Positions 1 to 7,581 of a DNA stretch of 10,206 nucleotides are shown piece by piece. A model generated the notes under the pieces. The model was not told the origin of the DNA. It ran no database searches and saw nothing but the letters and a program-made list of their open reading frames with translations. Source of the stretch: Fulvivirga aurantia (GTDB lineage Bacteria > Bacteroidota > Bacteroidia > Cytophagales > Cyclobacteriaceae); contig NZ_SMMD01000838.1 of assembly GCF_009711475.1 (NCBI RefSeq), positions 1 to 10,206 on the forward strand, given 5' to 3'. The first letter of the stretch is position 1. Every line of letters begins with the position of its first letter. The position numbers and the translations under genes were made by a program.

Positions 1-601
1 CTTCTTCAAGTTGATTTTTGAGGTTTTCGGAAATTAAGGGACTGACACCCCACGGTAGGCGAAATAAATCGGGAGTTTTGAATAATTTAATAGTAGCAGG
101 TGACACTATACCCTCATCACCATTTGAATAAAGCTCATAAAACTCCTCTACAGATTTAGGGTTAACTTTCTTGTATCGTTTATCACCTAAATAGTTAGTC
201 CTATAATATTGAGAGTTAGGAAAATCAACAACATCTCTACTTTCTAAAATATAAAAAAGAAAATAGTTGTATTCATTTTGCTCATCATATGAAAAAATTC
301 GTGTCGGAAATACTTTTGTAGACTCAACCTCGCACCTATTTATAATATCTTTTACTTTTTGATTAACCACAAGCCCGACAGCACCAGATGTAAATGTGCT
401 ACTCAAAACATCTGTCAGCTTAGCATTTTTGTGGAGTTTAAAAATATCTAAATCAGGCATAGGGTCGGGCCACTCTCTACGATTTAATGTTAAATACACA
501 CTTCTTTCTTTTCTCGGAAGCAGTCTTACAGCTTCATCAATTTGCGATAAGCTGCCTGATATTTTCATATCAGATTCTCTATGTACTTCATAATAGTTCA
601 T
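1..601 (-). CDS. Imm11/DUF1629-like immunity protein (3' end beyond window)
   Basis: Reading frame open from an ATG at 601-599 to the left edge, 200 residues with no stop, so the C-terminus is missing. The probable role is a cytoplasmic immunity protein that binds and neutralises the nuclease encoded just upstream. Seen: a soluble mixed alpha/beta protein without signal peptide or membrane segment; a W-P-D-P-x-P-D segment at residues 44-50 leading into KLTDVL (61-66); LVVNQKVKDII at 77-87; and a tyrosine/phenylalanine-rich strand plus V-V-D-F-P-N-S at about 111-130. This order (proline-rich lead, 'D-[VL]-L', 'LVxxxKVxDII', aromatic strand ending in D-[FY]-x-x-S) fits my memory of the DUF1629/Imm11 family, whose members are roughly this long, so little may be missing. 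Its start lies 2 bases after the toxin stop codon, implying translational coupling. Base composition is low (about 33% GC in a hand count of 181-480). Immunity by position is fairly secure; the family name is less so. Confidence 0.68.
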   Translation of the reverse strand, partial: MNYYEVHRESDMKISGSLSQIDEAVRLLPRKERSVYLTLNRREWPDPMPDLDIFKLHKNAKLTDVLSSTFTSGAVGLVVNQKVKDIINRCEVESTKVFPTRIFSYDEQNEYNYFLFYILESRDVVDFPNSQYYRTNYLGDKRYKKVNPKSVEEFYELYSNGDEGIVSPATIKLFKTPDLFRLPWGVSPLISENLKNQLEE

Positions 602-603
602 AC

Positions 604-3600
604 TTAAAGTAAGTTTAATAGAGTAGTTGGATTATCATCAATTAATTTATCAAAATCGGAGATAACCGCTTTAACCTCACCTATAACACGTGTTGGATCT
701 TGGCTTATGTCAATTTTACCAAGAGCAATTTCTACCTTCATTGAATATTTTGGATGTGACGCATGCGTACCATTGGCATCAGCAATTATATCCCCAAGTT
801 TATTTTTTCTAGTTTGCCCACTATATCTTTTAAGCCACTTGCCGTTGATTTTATTATTAAAGTCAAACCCATTCTCAATAGCGATTAGCAAAGCTTCACT
901 TTTTGGTATTAATTCAACAGGAATAATGTGATGAGCATTATAATTTGGACCCGGTGATTTTCCTAAGGCTGAGGTTAGCCTTCCTCTGTTTTTGATAGCA
1001 TCGGCAGGAGCCTGACCAAGTTCTTTAATTGCCTTATCATAATCAAAAGAGTCATATCCGTCAATGTGCTGTTTCCCTTTCAGTTCAAGCTCATCTAACT
1101 CTTTAAGGCGCGTATTCTTATCCATTTCTTCCAGACTTTGAACATAACGACTCTTGGTTGGATTATTTCGCCTACCGACCAAATACCCTTCTACCTCTCC
1201 TTTTCCATCAGCTCGTTTAAATGTTCCATGAGACCCAACGCGATCACTTTTTTTAGTTATCACCTTCTCTATCTTCCCACTAGCCAATAGCACCCACGGG
1301 TTCACCTCACCTTCCAGCTTAAACCTGCGCTTTTGCACACTTAGCTTAAATTTCTTAAAGCGCAGCTGCTTAGACAATCGCTTGCCAAGATCATCAAAGG
1401 TTTTTGCTCCTTTGGCAAAGCCTTTGCGCACACCTTTCATGGCTACTTTACCATTTTTGGCCACGGCTTTTGCCCCACTTTTGCTCACTTTTGTAAGGTC
1501 TCTAGCCGCCTTTGCAGTTTCTTTTACTGATTTCTTAGCACTAGATGTCGCGGCTTTTACCCCGGTTTTAGCAGCACCTCTCACCCCTTGTTCACCCACA
1601 GTTTTAACAGCTGTTTTTGCTCCTTTCATGGCAGCTTTACCGCCAAAAAGTAAAGCAAATACCAATTCAATGGTGAGTACTGCAAGACCTCTTGCCAGTT
1701 TAGTCGCTCCTTCAACTAAATTGCCAGGCCAGGCGGATCCTAAAAATCCTCCGAAATGCTTAGCGGTTTGATATATTCCCTCGGCTGCAAAGTATGCTCC
1801 GATGATCTGCAAGAGCAGCGGTAAAGCAGCCATAATGGCTCCGCCCGTGAGTATATTAGCCAATATCACTCCTGCGATACCCGCTACAATTCCAGCTATA
1901 ATGGCAACCTTGTTCTCACTAAACCACTTTACCACACCATCTTTCATGGTTTTTATCAGGTAACCGGCACGCTCTGTCGGTGTTTGAAAAGGACCGACTA
2001 AGCCATCATCCTTCAAATTATCTGAAGAAGGCGCCTGATCTGGTGATGTAGCATTTGATGACTCAGGCGTAGTTTCGGTCTCTATAGCATCTCGCTTTAC
2101 TGCATCCATGCCGTGCTCGTCATCTTCGGAGGCCCCAAATTCAATCGAAGCACCATCGCCCATCGCTGCCACCTGGCTCATGAGCTCAGGCTCAAGTGAG
2201 GCACCTTCTACAACCTGATCTGCCTCAACTTCTGAAGGTTGGTAGGTATCTTTTTCTAAAACAGCGGCATCCTGAGCGGGCAATACAGAGGTTGCCTGAG
2301 TATTCAAATCTGCGAGCGCTACAGCTGGGCGCTCATTAGGCAATGGCTTGGTCACATCCTGACCTAAGAGCTCTTCTGACATTTGGCCAAAGAAAAACTC
2401 CGGAGATATTTTGGCAGAGGAAACCAGATTGGTGATACCCTTAAATATTTTAATCAGGCCGTCAATTATAAAATTAACGACATCTAAAATCGCATTGAGT
2501 GCTGCTTTGTAAGCATCCAGACAAGCATTAATTAATGAGCCCAGCGTATCTAACAAGGTATTAACCACTGTTTTTAGACCCTCTGCCAGACGGTCTACCG
2601 CTTCAATTGCTTTATTTATTGCCTTGTCTATAAGTGATTCAAACTTCTCTGCAATACCTGGGAAAGCTGCAAATAGCATATTGGCCAGCCCTTTGAGAAG
2701 GCTGCCAAAAGTCTGAATGAAGCCAGTGATTAAGTTTTTCGCTACATCAATGAGTGCTGTTACTGCTGTTTTAGCTGCCTCGACAATTTTGTTTACCAGG
2801 CTCTTAAGCCCTTCAAATATATTATTGACGGCTGTTTTGAGCTTATCAAAAACACCTCCAACAAAATCAGTAGCCTTGTCCCACCAGCTCTTATCTTCTT
2901 TCACTTGCTGCTTTTGTTTGGCAGCTTCTTCATTGGCTTTTGCAGTAGCTTTTTCTGTTTCAACCTGAGCTTCTGAGAGCTTCTTCTCTACCTGTTTGTC
3001 AGTCGCTTTTATTTGATTGTCGACCTTACCCAGCGTTTCTTTCCGCGCTTCGTCACTCTTTTGCTGGTATTGCTCTACCGCCTGCTCATTTTCTTCCTTC
3101 CACTTGCTCTGTAAAGCAGCTGTTTCTGCTTTTGCTGATTCTTGAGATTGCTTTTGTAATTCAGCTGTATTATTAACCTCGATTTCAAACTGTTCATCAA
3201 AATCAGCTTTTGAACTGTCTGAATTAGTTTCTAACTGTTCTTTGGCCGAATCTAATTTAGCTTCCTGCTCAGCGATTTGCTGCTGCACCTGTTGTTGTGA
3301 CTGTAAATCAAACTGCTCCTCTACTTCAGACAAGCGATCTTTTGGCAAATCGACTTTCAGATTCTTAATACCATCTATAGCACCCTGAACTGCTGGTGGT
3401 TTTAGTATTTTCCCATCAAACTTAGGCAAGATTCTGCCAAGGCCCTTTCTTGAAAATATCGTTTTATTAGCCTTGGCTTTTTCCTGAGCTATTTTCTCGT
3501 CAGCTTCAGCCTTAAATTTTCCAACTAATTTAGGATCTCGCTCACCCTCAAGAGGAATTTTAGGCACTGAGTCTAAACTTACGTCTACTTTAGGTAGTGA

Positions 3601-4806
3601 GTCCGGGAAATCTGTAATATCTCCGGGGGTTTCCTTGAGTACCTCTTCAGCGGCTTTCTCAACTGATAGATTATCATCTATCTTTTCTTTCAGGTCACTT
3701 TTCTTAGGTATAAATTCTAAATTTTCCTCAATCTTAGTCTTTGCCTTATCCGGTAGCTGCTGGTCGCCAGGCATGAGTCCGGTAGGAGCCTTAACTTCCG
3801 GTAGTTTCTCCTCAAGTTTCTCTTTTTCTGCATTTAAACCATCTTTGACTCCCTCACCCAGTTGAGCAGCATCATCCAACATTTTCGTTGGTTTCCTTTT
3901 CAGGAATAATTTGAGCACTTCATCAGCTCCTTCAATTTTGGCCTTTTTCTTAGGAGTTGGCTCTTTCTTAATGCGCTCAGTATCTTGCTCTTCTTTTGCT
4001 TTATGCTCTCTGGTCTTTTGCTCTTTCTCTGGCGATTCTTTCTCTTTAATTATAGAGCCGACTTTTTCAACCTTGTCCTTAATTGGCTCTGCTAACGCCT
4101 GAGTTTCTGGTCCGATAAGCGACTCTGCAGCTTGAGTTGCCTTATCAGCAACATCTTCAACAAGTTGCCCCGGATCTATGGCCATCTCCCATTTAATTTG
4201 AGGAAACTGCTCCATGAGCAAGTCTACAAACTGACTGGAACCGTATTTTACTCTATTATCTCTAAGCTTAATCTCAAATCGCTTGAACTTAGAAGACACC
4301 CAGGCCTTTTCTCTACGCGAACGTGTAGTTGACAAAAAAGCTATCTTCAAACCCCTATAATACTGCCTGGCAAGCTTATCGAGGCCCTGATCCGCCAGTT
4401 GGCTACTTTTAATTTCTTTTACTTTTTCATTAAAAGCTTTTTTAGCAGTAGCTGTGGCCGCTTTTTTCAGGTTTGGTTTGGTAAATTTTCGCTTAGCTTC
4501 CTTTAGGTGGTTAATGGACCTTTCTGCCTTTTGTTTATTTTTCTTTACAAGATTCTTGGCCTGTGTATGAGCCTCTCTGGCTTTCGATCTGGCTCCTGCC
4601 AAAGGTCCAAGTGTATCGATGATTTCAGAAATAGAAAGATCCTCCAGGTTTGACTGAGCCATTGATGCAGACTCCTTAGCCAAATTTTTTAGTTTCTTTC
4701 TTTCTTCAGCCGAAAGGGCTTCCATAGCTGAATATCGCTCACCCAAAAGCTCAGCTTTGTCTTTGAGCTGCTCTATAGGGTCTGCATATGCTATTTCTGA
4801 AGCCAT
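604..4806 (-). CDS. Large polymorphic effector with C-terminal AHH nuclease domain, probable eCIS cargo
   Basis: A 1400-residue protein from ATG 4806-4804 to TAA 606-604, with no signal peptide. Order of parts: a helical, lysine-rich N-terminal part (about 1-245); charged, proline-containing disordered sequence (about 245-490); a Q/E/K-rich coiled coil (about 490-640); amphipathic helices from W641-W642 to about 800; an acidic linker; a Gly/Ala-rich hydrophobic block (about 961-1055); a Lys/Ala-rich linker (about 1055-1145); a basic segment with an N-P-W motif (about 1147-1180); and a toxic tip. The tip carries A1291-H1292-H1293-I-I-P and, downstream, H1348 and H1351 in a H-A-S-H-P-x-Y context, the signature of AHH nucleases of the HNH/EndoVII superfamily. 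I infer intracellular nucleic-acid cleavage after delivery. The protein resembles large Bacteroidota eCIS cargo proteins but lacks the HExxH motif of the DUF4157 domain often found in them. It starts 9 bases after an AAA+ ATPase gene and is followed by an immunity gene. T6SS or another toxin route is less likely: no PAAR, Rhs or VgrG sequence is present. Confidence 0.85.
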   Translation of the reverse strand: MASEIAYADPIEQLKDKAELLGERYSAMEALSAEERKKLKNLAKESASMAQSNLEDLSISEIIDTLGPLAGARSKAREAHTQAKNLVKKNKQKAERSINHLKEAKRKFTKPNLKKAATATAKKAFNEKVKEIKSSQLADQGLDKLARQYYRGLKIAFLSTTRSRREKAWVSSKFKRFEIKLRDNRVKYGSSQFVDLLMEQFPQIKWEMAIDPGQLVEDVADKATQAAESLIGPETQALAEPIKDKVEKVGSIIKEKESPEKEQKTREHKAKEEQDTERIKKEPTPKKKAKIEGADEVLKLFLKRKPTKMLDDAAQLGEGVKDGLNAEKEKLEEKLPEVKAPTGLMPGDQQLPDKAKTKIEENLEFIPKKSDLKEKIDDNLSVEKAAEEVLKETPGDITDFPDSLPKVDVSLDSVPKIPLEGERDPKLVGKFKAEADEKIAQEKAKANKTIFSRKGLGRILPKFDGKILKPPAVQGAIDGIKNLKVDLPKDRLSEVEEQFDLQSQQQVQQQIAEQEAKLDSAKEQLETNSDSSKADFDEQFEIEVNNTAELQKQSQESAKAETAALQSKWKEENEQAVEQYQQKSDEARKETLGKVDNQIKATDKQVEKKLSEAQVETEKATAKANEEAAKQKQQVKEDKSWWDKATDFVGGVFDKLKTAVNNIFEGLKSLVNKIVEAAKTAVTALIDVAKNLITGFIQTFGSLLKGLANMLFAAFPGIAEKFESLIDKAINKAIEAVDRLAEGLKTVVNTLLDTLGSLINACLDAYKAALNAILDVVNFIIDGLIKIFKGITNLVSSAKISPEFFFGQMSEELLGQDVTKPLPNERPAVALADLNTQATSVLPAQDAAVLEKDTYQPSEVEADQVVEGASLEPELMSQVAAMGDGASIEFGASEDDEHGMDAVKRDAIETETTPESSNATSPDQAPSSDNLKDDGLVGPFQTPTERAGYLIKTMKDGVVKWFSENKVAIIAGIVAGIAGVILANILTGGAIMAALPLLLQIIGAYFAAEGIYQTAKHFGGFLGSAWPGNLVEGATKLARGLAVLTIELVFALLFGGKAAMKGAKTAVKTVGEQGVRGAAKTGVKAATSSAKKSVKETAKAARDLTKVSKSGAKAVAKNGKVAMKGVRKGFAKGAKTFDDLGKRLSKQLRFKKFKLSVQKRRFKLEGEVNPWVLLASGKIEKVITKKSDRVGSHGTFKRADGKGEVEGYLVGRRNNPTKSRYVQSLEEMDKNTRLKELDELELKGKQHIDGYDSFDYDKAIKELGQAPADAIKNRGRLTSALGKSPGPNYNAHHIIPVELIPKSEALLIAIENGFDFNNKINGKWLKRYSGQTRKNKLGDIIADANGTHASHPKYSMKVEIALGKIDISQDPTRVIGEVKAVISDFDKLIDDNPTTLLNLL
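652..999 (-). other. AHH-type nuclease domain within the effector
   Basis: Approximate limits, residues 1270-1385. Seen: N-Y-N-A-H-H-I-I-P beginning at 1288, with the AHH codons at 936-928; then 'N-G-F-D-F-N-N-K-I-N-G-K-W-L' between the histidines; then T-H-A-S-H-P-K-Y with histidines at 1348 (765-763) and 1351 (756-754). In known AHH domains the first His pair and the distal His residues supply the metal site and general base. All key positions look present, so the domain is probably active. About 15 further residues, rich in Asp and Leu, follow to the C-terminus. Confidence 0.82.
1621..1926 (-). other. Hydrophobic, membrane-active block of the effector
   Basis: Residues about 961-1062. A tryptophan-led start (W961-F) precedes an unbroken Gly/Ala/Ile/Leu stretch of some 45 residues, a polar turn containing a glycine-rich G-x-W-P-G motif, and a second hydrophobic helix (L-A-V-L-T-I-E-L-V-F-A-L-L-F, about 1037-1052). 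It could form a membrane hairpin. In a protein without a signal peptide this suggests insertion into the target membrane, or tight packing in a delivery tube, rather than a resident membrane protein. The Lys/Ala linker immediately after it would join it to the toxic tip. Confidence 0.55.
2407..2886 (-). other. Amphipathic-helix block of the effector
   Basis: Residues about 641-800, beginning W641-W642-D-K-A-T-D-F. Short helices of the pattern 'hydrophobic-K-x-hydrophobic-hydrophobic' recur every 11-18 residues (for example V-N-N-I-F-E-G-L-K-S-L-V-N-K-I-V and I-D-K-A-I-N-K-A-I-E-A-V), with few Pro and few charge clusters. I recall a similar block in large Bacteroidota eCIS-associated proteins. 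Its job is unknown; apolipoprotein-like membrane binding or packing inside an inner tube are both possible. Confidence 0.5.
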
Positions 4807-4815
4807 AAATACTTG

Positions 4816-6225
4816 CTATAAACCCTTTTCTTTATTCTGTTCGAGTTTTATAAAAGGTGCCACTGTAGATTTAGTAAGTAAGTTTGTTTTGTCTCTGGTG
4901 GCTTTAAGACACGCCAGCTTTATGATGTTAGAAATATTGGCTCCCGTAAGCTGATAACTATTGGCCAGATCAATAGGCAACTGATCAGTTTCATATTTAA
5001 AATTGTCTGGCAAGGCCTTTTTCCATAATATTTCCCTCTCATTCTCAGCAGGAGGTGGAATAAAAATTGAAGTCAAAATCCTTCTTTTAAAGGCATTGTC
5101 TAAGTTTTGGTTATAATTACTCGCCAAAATTACAAGCCCCGGAAATCGCTCGATTTTCTGCAGTAGGTAAGCCACTTCCTGGTTGGCATAACGATCACGA
5201 GCATCTTTTACCTCAGTTCGTTTACCGAAAAGCGCATCTGCTTCATCAAAAAATAGAATACAACGCTTTCCTTCGAGTCGGTCAAATATCTTTTCAAGAT
5301 TCTTTTCTGTCTCGCCAATATATTTAGAAACTACCCTCGAGAGATCAACGGCATATACATCTAACCCCAACTTCCTGCCTAAAACTGCCACAGTCATGGT
5401 TTTACCGGTACCAGGAGGTCCGTAAAGCATCGATACATAACCAGGCTTTACCTTTCTGGCAAAATCATCGTGATCGTATAATGTTTGCTGACTTTGCACA
5501 AAATCTGTCAGGGACTCTAGCTGATCTAAAACACTTTGCTTGTGAACCAGGTCTTCAAACTTTTGATTGGTTTCTAATAAAACTGCAGGAAAATCAGCAC
5601 TTACACCTATTGAAACCTTTTTGCCATTCATCAACCAGCGGTAATACTCATCACTTAGTTTGATCATTTGATTTTCGAGGCTATCCATACTCCCGAGTTG
5701 AGTGATGAAAATTTGCTCTTTAAATAAACGACTACTGACAAGTTGATCGTAATAAAAAGCTCTTTTTGTAGCGTTTAAGCCAGATAGCAGAAAAAGTACA
5801 GTTCTTAATGTGGGCACGATACTTACCTGCTCTTTTTCTTTTCTACCCCCTGCCCAGTAAATCAATTGTTCATTGGCCCAAAGCGGCATCAGTGAGGAAG
5901 GCTGAAATTGCGAAATAAACACAAGCGAAATCAAGAAACTTTCAGCCTCAGTCAATGATAAATCTTCTTCCAGTATTTGCCAGGCACTGTTGTTTTGCCA
6001 GGTCGGCTTATCGGCTATTTCCTGAAAAGGTATGCTATTGGCTTTTTCTTCAATCTCAGAAAGGCGCTGTGTAATAACTTTTGAAACCCACTCTTCAGCG
6101 GATTTGAATGATTTGATACTTAAAGCCAGAAGTTCCAATTCCAGCTCTTGCTCTTTGATGTGATCTACCGGTTGATTGACTTGTGCTCTTGACTTTTCTG
6201 CAACCTTTGAGGCGGGTGCCAGCAT
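4816..6225 (-). CDS. AAA+ ATPase, Afp15/PVC15-like, coupled to the effector
   Basis: A 469-residue ATPase with one AAA+ module in its C-terminal half. Seen: Walker A G-P-P-G-T-G-K-T at 269-276 (Lys275), Walker B F-F-D-E-A-D with Asp327-Glu328, a sensor-1-like Asn in L-A-S-N, and an arginine pair at 381-382 in the position of the arginine finger. The motifs are intact, so it should be active as an oligomer in the cytoplasm. The N-terminal half is helical, with V-P-T (137-139) and F-P-A-x-L-L-E-T (212-219) shared with the other ATPase of this window. This layout matches ATPases that accompany contractile injection systems, where PVC15 has been linked to effector loading and Afp15 to particle assembly. 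Its ATG begins 2 bases after the lipoprotein stop, and its stop lies 9 bases before the effector start, so I infer a dedicated loading or chaperone role for that effector. Confidence 0.87.
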   Translation of the reverse strand: MLAPASKVAEKSRAQVNQPVDHIKEQELELELLALSIKSFKSAEEWVSKVITQRLSEIEEKANSIPFQEIADKPTWQNNSAWQILEEDLSLTEAESFLISLVFISQFQPSSLMPLWANEQLIYWAGGRKEKEQVSIVPTLRTVLFLLSGLNATKRAFYYDQLVSSRLFKEQIFITQLGSMDSLENQMIKLSDEYYRWLMNGKKVSIGVSADFPAVLLETNQKFEDLVHKQSVLDQLESLTDFVQSQQTLYDHDDFARKVKPGYVSMLYGPPGTGKTMTVAVLGRKLGLDVYAVDLSRVVSKYIGETEKNLEKIFDRLEGKRCILFFDEADALFGKRTEVKDARDRYANQEVAYLLQKIERFPGLVILASNYNQNLDNAFKRRILTSIFIPPPAENEREILWKKALPDNFKYETDQLPIDLANSYQLTGANISNIIKLACLKATRDKTNLLTKSTVAPFIKLEQNKEKGL

Positions 6226-6227
6226 AA

Positions 6228-7442
6228 TTACTCTTGCTTATTTGTAGAACTAAATTCTCCTTTACTATTTGTTTTGATGAGGGTTAACACATCATTGTTT
6301 TCAATCTCTGAAGTACCCATAACCAATATATCACCGTCTACTATAGCCACCTGACTGCCACGGTCGTCACCGTTACCTCCAAAAACTTTAGACCATCGAA
6401 TATCTCCATTAAAAGTTGCTTCACACAGTAAAATATCGTTGTTATCGGCACCAACCTCTTGTACTCCGGCTATAATCATGGTACCATTAGTGCTAAGCGC
6501 CACTCCTCTTGCCTCTTCACTAAGCTCAGTACCAAATACCTGATCCCAGCTCACTTTAAGCCTGCCTGTTGTATTTATTCCAAGTAATAATAAGTCAGAA
6601 TTACCACCATTGGCTTTGGCCGAACCACTGATCACCCAACCAGCGGCTGTAGATGTAAGGTCATTGCCAATTTCATTGATACCGTTATTTTCACCATAAA
6701 AGGCAAGCTGGTTAGATTGTCCGTCTTTTTCTATAAGACCAATTACAATATTTGAATCTGAACCACCCCCTGTGTTGGTAGTGCTACTCCAAAGGATTTC
6801 TCCAGCGCTTGTTTCTACCAGGCTGCTAAGTGCGCCAAGCCCTTCTAAAAAGTTTACTGAAACAGTCCACAAGCTGTCTCCACTGGCGCTGATTTTATAG
6901 AAATAATTATCAACTACATCGTTACCTCTCAGCACATTTCCACCAATTACAAACCCACCATCCTGAGTTATCACAGTGCGCTCACCCTCTTCGCTAAAGT
7001 TTTTTCTACCCACTGTAAGGCTATCCAGTAGATTTCCTTCCTGATCGACCTTGAGCAAAGCATAATCTTTGTTGCCGTTGGCCTCCGTCACAAATCCTGT
7101 GATAAGAATATTCCCTTCACTATCCAGTGTTATAGATGAGCCGCCATCATTGAGCGCACCTCCAAAAGTTTTTTCCCACTGATAATCTCCGTATGCATCG
7201 GTCTTAACTAAATAAATATCCTGGCCGCCATTGCCCAAAGAAGATGTGGTGCCGAGTAAGAGGATATCGCCATTTTCTAATATGGCCAGATCGCGAGCAC
7301 TCTCATCGAAAGCGGTACCATAAAATTTCTTAAACAGACTGTCTCTTTCAGGCGATAGTTTTTCTTCTGTTTCGCACGAAAAAACTAGAGTAGATAAGGT
7401 GGCAATTAAAATCAAGGAGATGGATTGAAGCTTTCCTTTCAT
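6228..7442 (-). CDS. Predicted surface lipoprotein with seven-bladed beta-propeller
   Basis: A 404-residue protein with a lipoprotein signal peptide: K-G-K start, hydrophobic core 8-21 and lipobox V-F-S-C, with the lipidated cysteine at 23. The cysteine is followed by E-T-E-E; acidic residues just after the cysteine resemble the surface-export signal of Bacteroidota lipoproteins, so outer-membrane, outward-facing placement is likely. Seven repeats follow at about 46-95, 97-145, 150-196, 202-250, 256-304, 308-355 and 358-397. Each has the form 'A-x-x-x-x-G-[DN]-[IV]-[LI]-[LI]-x-G ... D-x-x-L-x-K-x-[DN]-x-x-G', often ending W-x-K-x-F-G-G. I read these as the blades of a closed beta-propeller, usually a binding scaffold. 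No catalytic residues are recognised and the ligand is unknown. The gene stands alone upstream (139 bp from the preceding gene) but is 2 bases from the ATPase gene downstream, which ties a surface protein to the effector cassette. Confidence 0.82.
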   Translation of the reverse strand: MKGKLQSISLILIATLSTLVFSCETEEKLSPERDSLFKKFYGTAFDESARDLAILENGDILLLGTTSSLGNGGQDIYLVKTDAYGDYQWEKTFGGALNDGGSSITLDSEGNILITGFVTEANGNKDYALLKVDQEGNLLDSLTVGRKNFSEEGERTVITQDGGFVIGGNVLRGNDVVDNYFYKISASGDSLWTVSVNFLEGLGALSSLVETSAGEILWSSTTNTGGGSDSNIVIGLIEKDGQSNQLAFYGENNGINEIGNDLTSTAAGWVISGSAKANGGNSDLLLLGINTTGRLKVSWDQVFGTELSEEARGVALSTNGTMIIAGVQEVGADNNDILLCEATFNGDIRWSKVFGGNGDDRGSQVAIVDGDILVMGTSEIENNDVLTLIKTNSKGEFSSTNKQE

Positions 7443-7554
7443 TACGAGTTAATTGGTTTTGTATTGAATCTGTGAAAATAAACGAAAAGGTTTATAACTC
7501 ATTCTAAATTGGAATTATTTATAAGGCGACTTTTTATACTAGAATAAAAATATC

Positions 7555-7575
7555 AATTATTGGTTTACAACAATT
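7555..7575 (-). terminator. AT-rich hairpin after the first ATPase gene
   Basis: Seven bases after the TAG stop (7584-7582), read on the minus strand, an 8-bp stem AATTGTTG/CAATAATT (seven Watson-Crick pairs and one G-U) with loop TAAAC is followed by GATATTTTTATT. The shape fits a weak intrinsic terminator, but the stem is AT-rich and the U-run is broken, so read-through into the lipoprotein gene is likely. The rest of the 7443-7581 gap shows no convincing promoter. The best -7-like string (TATTTTTA) lies just past the hairpin, 18 bases after an ATTG. Confidence 0.35.
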
Positions 7576-7581
7576 ACAGAC

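Noticed and set aside
1382..1771. A plus-strand open frame of 129 codons opposite the effector
   Set aside because: It is antisense to the Lys/Ala-rich and hydrophobic part of the effector, whose codon bias opens the opposite frame; the composition (Ala/Leu/Pro-rich) is that of a shadow. The other plus-strand frames between 396 and 5663 are rejected for the same reason.
1621..1926. Effector as a resident inner-membrane protein
   Set aside because: The hydrophobic block is internal, preceded by more than 900 polar residues with no signal sequence, and followed by a toxin tip and immunity gene.
604..4806. DUF4157-type HExxH metallopeptidase domain, common in eCIS cargo
   Set aside because: No HExxH motif was found in the 1400 residues; only the general layout is shared.
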